A DNA stretch of 64,000 nucleotides, taken from assembly GCA_959347315.1 (NCBI GenBank), contig OY365809.1:44013568-44077567 (forward strand), read 5' to 3'. Origin of the DNA: Bimastos eiseni. Lineage: Eukaryota > Annelida > Clitellata > Crassiclitellata > Lumbricidae. The position numbers and the translations under genes were made by a program. The notes under the pieces were generated by a model, which saw only the letters and a list, made by a program, of their open reading frames with translations, made no database searches and had not been told where the DNA came from. Positions 27,890-38,600 of this stretch are shown here, piece after piece. Position 1 is the stretch's first letter; each line of letters begins with the position of its first letter.

Positions 27890-29064
27890 TAAAAATAATA
27901 CTCCATGCCTCAGTGGCTATTGCTCAGATATAGATCAGATAGTCTTTTGTGAGGTACTTAAAATGCGCTAAATAAACTGTCTTCGTACATGCATACATAC
28001 ATATGTAACGATATGGTAGATACACGTGAAAAGCGCGCGACAAACGCAAAGCCACAAGACGCTATACAGACATACATTAAGAAATACTACAGAAGGAACA
28101 GATCCTCACATCCTCCAGATTCTGTTTGGCTCCCTCTCCTTCTGACTCTCCCTCTCTCTCTTTGTCTCCCTCCCTCCCTCTCTCCCTTCCCTTTCTCTTC
28201 CTCCCTCCCCTACCTCCCTCTGTCTCCCTCTATCTCCGTCTCCCTCTCTCTCTCGGCAAAGCTGCAAGTGGTTTTATTCTGATATGCAACCGTTTTACTG
28301 ATGTACCTACTGAAACATAACAAAATCAAGCAGTGTATTCTTCTCTGAACAGTCCACCAACTCTATGCAAATGAACATAGATGAGCAATACTACATATGC
28401 ATAGTATCAATTCAGATTTATCTCTGACACTGGATGACAAAATCCTCAATGGGTCGGTTCTGCTCCGGACATGCACAGAGCACGATCGAAGTATCGAAAG
28501 GACAGTGGGAAAGCAAGCAGAGCAAAAATTTTGGCATACACAATCGTACTAAACATAATCTCACCATGAAGCCAACATAGACAAATTTGAAGAACAAGTC
28601 GGCCATGAAGAAAACTTTGTAAAAGACCAATTTCGCGTCACTGGCAGACTTAACTTGACCTTCAATGGCTGATATCCGCTAATAACCGCTCTCTATATCG
28701 GCACAAAAAAAGTAACAAGCCTACAAAGCCTGCTCACTCCACGTGCTCTTGTTCCATATCTGAATGCGCACACTCCAAGCAGACTCCGACAGTGACCGGA
28801 GCAGTCGACGAGTCCACCCTCAGCTCGGGCGATGCCTGGCTGCCTTCGCCAACAAACAGAACCTGCACACCCATTCGAAATCCACAGAACCACCTGGTCC
28901 ATTCGATAAATCACCGGCCCAATCGAAAATCTCAAACACGGTATTGGGTTCACCAATCCGCAACAAACACCCACAGTGTCAATTGAGAAAGAAGGAAGCG
29001 ATTTCTATAAATTATACAATCTTTAAACTACAGTCGACCCTTCAATAACAACAACCACACATCA
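27890..29064. other. Intergenic, (CT)n at 28135-28260
   Basis: A ctccctctctctc run explains the Leu/Ser/Pro-only open frames. A 93-codon minus frame at 28693-28974 shows no recognisable family. On the minus strand this would be downstream of the MGRN1 stop. Confidence 0.5.
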
Positions 29065-29072
29065 TCTTAGGC

Positions 29073-29340
29073 CAGCGTTTCCCAAACTTTTTTCTCGGGC
29101 CCGGTTATTTATATACTTCTCAGTTATCCCAAAAAGTGCCTATCCTGGCCTATAGGTAAAATGAAACAGATGTATGTCTGGTGAAGTCTAGTTTTCTGGG
29201 GAGTGATCATGACTGACTGATTCAATTATCTTTCCATTTATCTAGTTTAATTAAAATTAACAAAGTCGAATACTAAATCATATGATTCAGGCAACCCGAA
29301 TTTTTCTTCCGGGTCGCGACCCACCGTTCGGGAATCGCCG
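29073..29340. mobile_element. hAT-type MITE abutting the MGRN1 stop codon
   Basis: It starts CAGCGTTTCCCAAACTT; its other end read outward is CGGCGATTCCCGAACGG followed by gggtcgcgaccc, typical hAT termini. Flanks tcttaggc (29065-29072) and tctcagac (29341-29348) agree at 6 of 8 bases. The right-hand duplication contains the MGRN1 stop codon. Confidence 0.75.
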
Positions 29341-29342
29341 TC

Positions 29343-29617
29343 TCAGACGATCGATATGTCTATGTCGCCCGTACATCCCACAATGCCGCAGTCGTCGGTC
29401 GCGTCTTCCGGGCCGTGCTCCAGGAGATCCCTGGTGCTGGAAGAACTGCTGTACCTCGAGTCGTTCGAGCTTCCGCCCGTTATTTGAAGCCGGCTCTCAT
29501 CGAGCACGATTGAGCATGGATCATTGCTCGGATCGGAGTCGCCGCACTCCGACGCGGCATGAGCGATGATCGGGGGATTTCTCAGCGTCACTCGCGTCTC
29601 GTGCAATGGAGTCGCAT
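29343..29617 (-). CDS. MGRN1: MGRN1 terminal exon
   Basis: Acceptor ggttttttaag. 91 codons rich in Ser/Asp/Gly (SNDSRYSSSSSTRDLL) ending DIDISIV then TGA at 29343-29345. A hAT MITE begins two bases past the stop. Confidence 0.82.
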
Positions 29618-32600
29618 CTTAAAAAACCAATGTAAGGTTGACTCTCAGCCTTGGACAGAAGGGCGCCTCACAACTGCCATAAAGTCTATCACTGCTGTAT
29701 TTTGTAATCTTGCTGCATACTTGTCAGTTTGAATTAATAAACGAATATTATTATTATTATTTTTCCTATAAAAATGTGCAAGGTGTCAAGATTTGATTTT
29801 TCTTTTGTGTGGTGATTCAATAAACAGTTTCAATTCAACCAATCAACAAGACAATCAATCAACTAATCAATCAATCAACCAATCAATCAATCGATGGCTA
29901 CTTCTTAGCCATCAATGTAGAGGTAGTCGAGATTCAAGAAATGGAAGAGAGGCTAAAAAGGAGTCAAAACAAAATGCTGCTACAAGGCAGATACGCTCGT
30001 ATATTTTCACACAAAATATGTTTTAATTTGAAAGAAACTTTTAACAGCACATCAACTTACATGCATCCGAAGGATCATCGCTATCTTCGTCGTCTGACAT
30101 TGGAATCGTTGTGTCTAGGCCACGTTCCGGTGCTTCCTACAAACATTTAAACCATCACAAACCATAACTTTCCAACATTAACAACCACCTAATTAATAAA
30201 AAACATCACTGGATCCGCTGCTAGTTGTTACAGGATTCGAATTTACTGCATTAGACCATAATAGTTAATTCGTAATAACTTGTCATCGTCTGTTCATGTT
30301 TTACTGTAATCAAACTGCAGTCAATTGAGTTTGACTTAAAAATTGAGTTAAAACTCTGTCAAGAGAGTTCACATCAGTTACATATTTATACAAGTCTGGA
30401 ATCTGCCATAAAAGTGCTACATACAATACATTCTTATAATACATTACAGTTGTGTGTATGTGCATGTGTGTGTTCGTGCGTCTGAGTGTGCGTGCGTGCG
30501 TGTGTGTGTGTGAGCCAAGTTCCTCTTTACATTGTCCCAAGATGACCACTTTCTTTTCTCTGGGTCTTTCTCACTGGAAGCGCCTCAGATCGGTATGAAC
30601 CTGTAGAGGCGCTATAAAAATTTACAGCTTCAATACAACTGCATTACTGTTACCATTGTTTCCATATTAATACTAGACAAATAACACAAATGTCACCCTG
30701 TTGGGGTGAGAAAGACAGACAATACCATGGGGGGCATATCGACAGGCGGAGGAGTAGCTGCATCTTCTTTCTCCTCGTCATCAGTCACTGGACCACAGGG
30801 TACAGCTGTCTCCTCAGTTGCTTCTTCACTTTGAAAAAAATAACAAGAAATAATAGAAACCTTTAAAAAAATTAATAATGCTAATTAAAAAATGAAATTA
30901 ATAATAACTTAATTAATAACAATAATATCTGACACCCGATGGATCGTAGATACAATGGGTAAAGAAATAATAATAATAAGACGATATGTGTAGCGCTATA
31001 GCAGAGTCCATACCAAAGGAAAGGGCGCTGGGTCAACGACAGTCATATGATTATTTTAAAGGGTAGACAACAATACTTGACACACAAAAGCGCCTCTACA
31101 AGGTTACTACCCAGGAGCGCTGAAAAGAAGTTTTAAGTTTTAAGGTGCGAGGGCCAACCACTGAGAAGCAGATTGAGCCACTTCCATGGACTCCTCCAGT
31201 CTGCTCATCCATATGATGTAATGCTTTCCAGGTCCTTTGCTCGGACTGACCTACAATGTGAGAGGCACTTGAGAAATTCTTAAATACAATAAGATACATT
31301 GCTCTGGCGGATGGAAGTGACCACTGTGGAAGGGGTTGAATTGAATTCTGGATGACCAATTGACCACACCCAACAACACAATATAAAACTTCACTTTGTA
31401 ATGAATTGTACCATGCAAAGGATTTAACAGCTCTCATAAAACGATCATCTTACACTGTAGCAGCTCCAACTTCTGTCGGAAGGACAGCTTCGGAGGATGG
31501 CTCATCTAGACACATGAGACGAAGAAAATAGGCATCTTAAAATATCACACATCTATTGTACTTAACACATAAGATGCCGATTGTACTCAACACATAAGAT
31601 ATCTAATTGTCTATTGTACTTGACACATAAAATATCTAATTGTCTATTGTACTGGACACACATAAGATGTCTATTGTACTTGACACATGAGATATCTAAT
31701 TGTCTATTGTACTTGACACATGAGACATCTGTTGTACTGGAAAGTCTGATCTTAGTCTGTCATCTAACTCTTACTACTAAGACTGGCATTGAGTGGCTAC
31801 TCTACCACTGCTTTTAAAATATAGCAGTGCCAGTCCCAAGCAAGGATATAGGAAGAGGGCGATGCCAGTGATCATTGTTATCACACGGTGTCATTAAATT
31901 GAAACTACTATTTCTCAATTATGGTAAAGACAACATTGATCTGTCAACAGTTCGTGTTTTAGAAAAGAAAGCACAAAAGAAGATGATAGACTTGTTTAAA
32001 AAGGAAGAGAAAATAACCTGAAGCAATGTCGGTTGGTGTTTGGGCGGCCGGTCCCTCAGTGGCTACAGTGGCCACACTGCAGGCACAGTGGGCCTGCGTG
32101 GGGCCATTCAGGGCCTCGATCAGCGACACAGCCTCGTAGCCAGCAGGAATCCCATCCTGAGAAACGGTCGACGATTCATCTGTTGTCTAAAGAATCACAG
32201 AAGGACTAAAACAATGTCTGTAGAGGTCCAGCGATTGATTAAAAAAACATCATTTATTGCCTTGAATTTTACATATGTCAAATAAACTTTGGTATATTAT
32301 GCAGAAGATGTTGACAAAAGGGAGACCCAGAAAGAATATAATCCTGCTGATATGGTTACTGAATTTCATCATTGAGCTATATTGGGAATGGCAGCAAGCT
32401 TAGAAATAACTACATCAAGCTTTACTAGTAAATTAAGAGAATGTTTCAATGTAGTGGCATGGCTTTTAACAAGAAGAAAGAAAATGCAAGCAGTCTGAGA
32501 GAAAATCTTTGTAATACAGTGTTATTTAAAGTATACAGGCAATGTATCATTCCTCAGATAAAGTAAATATGCGAACTGGCAGACAACTGCACATACTAAT

Positions 32601-35600
32601 TTTTAAATTAAGTAAAATCACAAGAAAAACATAAATAAATTTTAAAAAATACATTAAAAAACAATGATAAAAAACAACAAAAATGCCTTTTTAAAATACC
32701 TGTTTAAAAACACCCAAAAAAACTTTTTTAAATACCTGTTTAAGATACCTCTTTAAAAACACTAAGAATGCCTGTATAAAATACCTGTTAAAAAACACCA
32801 AAATACCTGTTAAAAAACACCAAAATACCTGTTTCAAACACCTGTTCAAAACACCTGCTTAAAAACACGAAAAGTATCTGTTGTCAAAAAACAACAAAAT
32901 ACCTGCTTAAAACACCTGTTAAAGGCAACAAAAACACCTGTTCAAAATACCAGTTTAAAAACACAAAAATACCTGCTTAAATAGACACCGAAAATGCCTT
33001 CTCATAGTACCCAATCAAATACCTGTTAAAAATACCTGCTTAAATACCTGTTAAAAATACCTATTTGAAACACCAAAAATACCTATTTAACACCAAAACT
33101 ACCTGTTTAAAATCAAAATAAATACCTGAGTGGTGACTGGTGAAGCTGGACTGGTCGTTCGTTTTCGCATGGCTTTAATCTGCAGCAGAGCGTGAAACTT
33201 GGCGCGGCAGATCGGACAATTGTTGGCCTGATATCGCAGATTGTCTGCACACGAGTTGCAGAGGCAGAGGTGACGGCACGGCAGAATCAGGGTGTCACGC
33301 GTCTCGCACATGCATATCACGCACTCCGAACCATTGTCCTCGATATCATCATCCTGCGGTTGCTATGACAGACAAAACTCGTAATGTAATCGCAAGACAT
33401 TAATCGTTAGGAGGTTAACGGCGCCAACTCCGTTCTGCTGCCCTTGGGGACCCGGTTGTCCCTTTCGCTCGTACGACCATGATGCAACATCGGACCTTTA
33501 CAGTGGTGGGCTCAACCAACTGGAATAGACTCCTCAAGAGCTATGCCTCCTGCTTAGAAATTCCAAACCTACTGTACATTATACTCTTCTTTGAGATCCA
33601 TATTTTCCAGCCGTACTCAGACCGGGAGACCTCTGAGAAGATATCTTGAAGGGGCGTTATATTAAGTTCAAATTGATTGATTGATAATGTACGTTTTGAC
33701 TGTGTTCATCATGTCTCTATACTAAAGTGCAATTATAATCATCGAATCACACTCAAAAGACAAATAATTATAATTATATAGGATTAGCTGGGGAACCCGG
33801 CGTTGCTGGAGAGCAGGAAGAGGGCGGCCGTGGGGTTCACCAACCCCTCTACTGGGTCTCCCAGGTGTTCCCAGGCAAAGGTTTCGAGTCAATAGCTGTA
33901 AAAGAGTGCAAATACATAGTGCAAAAAAACACACAGAATCTTCTCTTTATATATATATAGATTGATAAATTTTTACTGTGTTTATTCGCTACCTTTACAA
34001 GAAAGTGTGACCAGCACTTAATGTTGATGCTGCATACTTTTCAACAGCATTTTTTGAACTAGGGATCAACCGATTCAACCGAAACTCGGTAGGAAGGTCG
34101 TTCCACATAGATAGACCCACAACAGCAAACGCCCGCGTGTTGGGGTAAGCGAAGACTTGCGAAGTACAGAAACCTTGTCAAAGAACTGAAAGGCAGACCC
34201 AGAATACACGTGCCCATCATTACTCGTGCCCCAATGTCCGCCTACCCTGGTCCTCTGTGCATTCTTGTTTTCAATGCCATAGATTTCCTGGAGGAGGTAG
34301 CAGAGACCATCAACCATCTGCTTCTGTTTCAACGCCTTCAGACTGAACCCACCGTCCACTGCTCTCTCCACGACCGCAAACGTCATATGCGAATGACCCA
34401 CATGCTCTGATGACAAAAACAGATTTAGTAAGTAAAACTAATTGGAAATGAATGGAAGTTATTAATTAAGATGCTAGCTAAGATGTCAGTTATAAACTAT
34501 GACTCCTATATAGTCGATGAAACACTGTTGTCACTGAGCCGAACAGTTATAAGGGTGCCCCTACTTATTGGGTCCTGTGACCCTTATGGGCTCCCCATTT
34601 GCTACCAGAGGATAATCATGTAACAATGTTGGCTTAATACTTGTGAACAATGATGGGTGCAAATAAAATTATTTTTGCTTACCAGTAATTGAAAATTTAC
34701 CAGGAACAATGTTCCCTCAAATTGTTTGGAGACAGAGCTCACAAGAAATTTTACATATGCAACATTTTATAAATGATTCACACCTTTGTGCGCAGGTCCA
34801 AACGGAATGCAATGATAGTTTAACTTAAATTAAAATCAGAATTATCTAAAAGTCCCTTGTCTAAAATGTGTTTAGAGCAGATGATGCAAACATCATTATG
34901 TACATAATTGTAATCAGCTTTCAATTTATTTATATTTTTTCTATTCTTCTCAGCTAAATATTGTTTTACAGTAAAACTTAATACTTTCTTTTTCCGAATA
35001 AAATATTTGTGTACGCGCACTAAAATGTCGAAAATGGGGAAAAGGCGTCCTCTCATACTTCTCTATATTTCCTAACTATTATTTCCCAAACCTTTCTTTC
35101 ATTAACCTTTCCCTCCTTAATGTTCTCTCATGTTTCCTACCCTTTCCATTCATTCCAAATACAAACGGCTATCATTTAGTAAATTGAAGCAACATTGGAA
35201 GAGATACAAAAGAAAAGGAAGGATGAGGATAAGTAAAAACGGGAAAAGGTGAGAGAGGAAAGTTATGGAATGTTGGAAATGCATGGATGATCCAGGAGAC
35301 GAAGAAGAAGTTCAATAAAGGTAAGGTCCCAATCAAATGCCCACATATTGGGTCAGGTCATCGTAACAGATTTCACCGCGAGCCTAACACTGTAGTTACC
35401 TTTGTTGTTGAATGTTGCTACCCAGGAACAAAAGGTAAGATAAGATAAACGTAATGTTATAAGAGGGTGCACAAGAGAAATAAAGGCAAATTAATGATGC
35501 AGAGTTTACACGTAAGTATGAATATATCTGGCAATTTTAAGAGTGCCTTTCAGAAATCCAATTCCCTGGTTATAAATCACACGTGATAATAGATGAAGGA

Positions 35601-38600
35601 TGAACAGATGATGAAAAGAGGATGAACGGATGATGAACATATGATGAACAAATGATGAACAACTTATAAACAGATGACGAACAGTTCATGAACGGTTCAT
35701 GAACAGATGATGGTTACCCGCTTCTTCCACGACGCACTGGATCACGACTGGAATCACCTCCGTCTCAGGATTGAACTTCCACTAAAAACAAGATAATCGT
35801 CACAGCCTTCAATCTCAAACTGAAAATGTATCTCTTCAGTATGCAAATCAGAGAAAGGTAATTCCAAGCCATTGGGCCCATCACAGAGAATTCACAGTTA
35901 TTCTTAGCAGTCGTATGGGCACATAGAGGCACAAAATACGCAATACTTAAGGCTGATAAAGTAATGTAATGTACAGTAATGAAGTATTTATATAACACCC
36001 TTTATGGTATGCACTCAGAGGCGCTCTCTGCACTGGAATAAATAATGTTAAATGTCCTATGGTCTAATATAATACATATCAGTTAGCAAAACTATGCACA
36101 ATGAGCTGAAAAGAGTCACCAGTGGTGGGCCCACGCACAAGCGTGGAACCAACCAACAGATTCCCGACGACAGCTGACAGGCAGCATGGATGTTCAGAGT
36201 CTCTGGACCAATGCAGTAGCTGAGCTCCATTCTGCATACAACAATTAATTGTCCCAACAAATAATCACAAAAATACTGACCAAACAGAGCGATCTGTTAC
36301 TTAACTAATTATTTTAGAGAATTAAATAAAAAACGGAAATGGTTTTAATAATGGATGGTACAGTGGTGCCACCCACATCCGCTTCACCGAACTGGTTTGG
36401 ATCCACGAGGTGCGTCGGCTGACTGAAGGTCTGGTTTGCTCCGCGCTTGTAGTGAAACGTGTCAGAGTTCATAGCAGGGTCACGTGGACGATATCTACAA
36501 TAGGTGGCAGCACACAAATATAGGTGGCACCGCAAGTCATGTTTATGTCAGATATGGCAGCAACATAGCTATCTATCTAATCTACCATGTATGTATCTAT
36601 GTAAGTATCTATGTATGTATGCAAGTATGTACGTATGTATTTATGTATGTATGTATGCAAGTGTATACTAGGCACAGCAAAAGTCGGGGTAGTCACTGAC
36701 CAAGTGCATATTTGCTAACATGAGCACAAACGTGTATATATCTATGTGTATAAATCTATGTACACAACAAATATGTATTTAAAAATGCATTTTCAGGTGT
36801 CTTCAGAATAGCTATGCTTGTAAACAGAACACTTATTACACAGAAAGCTATTATTGTAGAATTTTTTTGGCGTGTGCTCAAGCATTGGATTGAATATTGT
36901 ACGAAATTTAGACATTTCTATAGCGCCTCTTCCAGTACAATCTAATCAGAGGCGCTCCCAGTGCGAAAAGCACTGCAGGAAAAGAAAAGTCTTAAAATAT
37001 GGGCAGAAACAGAATCACTCCCAGATGAAATCAAAGAGTGAGTGAGAGAGGGGACATTGTTCCAAAGCAAAGGGTAATTCAGGATCTCTTGTCTTAAGAC
37101 GGTTTCATTTGGATGCACTGGGGTGAGACGCTTCTGAGTAGTCCCCTTGAAGAGGCACCATACAAATTCTCACAAGGCAAATCTTGGTAGTTATCTAGCA
37201 CTTCGTTAGTATATATCCAGTGCCTCTGAGTAGATATCTAGCGAATCTGAGGAGATATCTTGATGGGGCACTATGTAAGTGTTCACCCAAATCACAATAC
37301 ATTAGGAATGAGTAAGTGTAGCGGCAGAATGTTCCATGAGGAAACGAGAAGATCGAATGTCAGGAAAGCACTACAGGTCAGAGAACAAAGACTTCCGGTT
37401 ATCATACATTGTCTGCTTGTTGACGATTTCCTCTTTCGCGAAGTAGTAGATCGTAATTGCACATTTTACGTCCGTATCGAATGTAAACTCGATGTTGTAA
37501 CGAGTGTTGACTGACGGCTGATTGGCCTCATCCACATCCCTAACAGTTTCACAGATATTCTTACATAGTTTCACACAATCTCACCTTACACAAATTTCTA
37601 CCAACAGCTGTATAAACACTAATAGTTAACTTTTGAAACATTAACGATTAATTAATAGTTAATTTCGATTAAATCACAAAAACTTTCATAGTTACATTTG
37701 TCAGACAAATTAATGACACTTCAATTAAAATTCTCAGTTTCTGAATTTAGTCACAAACAGGAAAAAACACAGGCGGTTTTCCTGGTCATCTTGAAGTGTT
37801 AAATCCATGGTATGCAAAAGATTTGTCACAATGATGCAATAAATGCTATCAGCATTTTCGATATTTCCGTTAGCCAATAATTTAAATCCAAAATGTTCAT
37901 GTAATCGACCTGATATATGTTTATACTTGATAGCTCGATTACTATATCCGCCGCCGCACTGCAATGTTTACATGTTTTTATTGATGCTTCCAGACTTCAT
38001 GTACATGTTATTGATGGGTAGAAAAATCGAAACGATTAATCGTTAAAAAAAAAGTTAATCATTAAAATAAATCAACGATTAATTAATTAATTAATCATTA
38101 ATTTCTGCAGCCCTAGCCCAACCTTAAAAACAAATAAAGAAATAAAGAAAATAAATAAATGCTCATTGTTGGAAATTAATAACTACTAAACACAATCTTA
38201 GCTCACACAACTTCCTATCAAGAGTGCATAAACATAAACGTATAACAGTCTTAACAACAAGTAAACAAATAAAGAAAGTTAATGAATTCCCATTGCTTGA
38301 AATTAATGACTTTACTAAGGGTGATTATCTGCACGGACTCAACTTTACTGGATAACGCAATAACTTCGACTCAATGTATTTATTTTTAAAATAACAGCAT
38401 TTCAGGGAATAATCCGATTAACTCTTTGACTATCGGCATCATTTCATGAAGAGGTCATTGAATTCATTACTTCTGCAGTTGCAAACACAGGATATTCCAG
38501 AAAATAATGAAAAATTCAAAGTTTTTTTTTAGAGTAATGTGACAGCAGCACCATGGCCTAGCCAGATGGCATGAACAGATGTCTTTAATTTCATCAAGAT

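Noticed and set aside
28693..28974. 93-codon minus-strand frame
   Set aside because: No recognisable domain, no splice-compatible link to MGRN1, and it lies beyond the MGRN1 stop.
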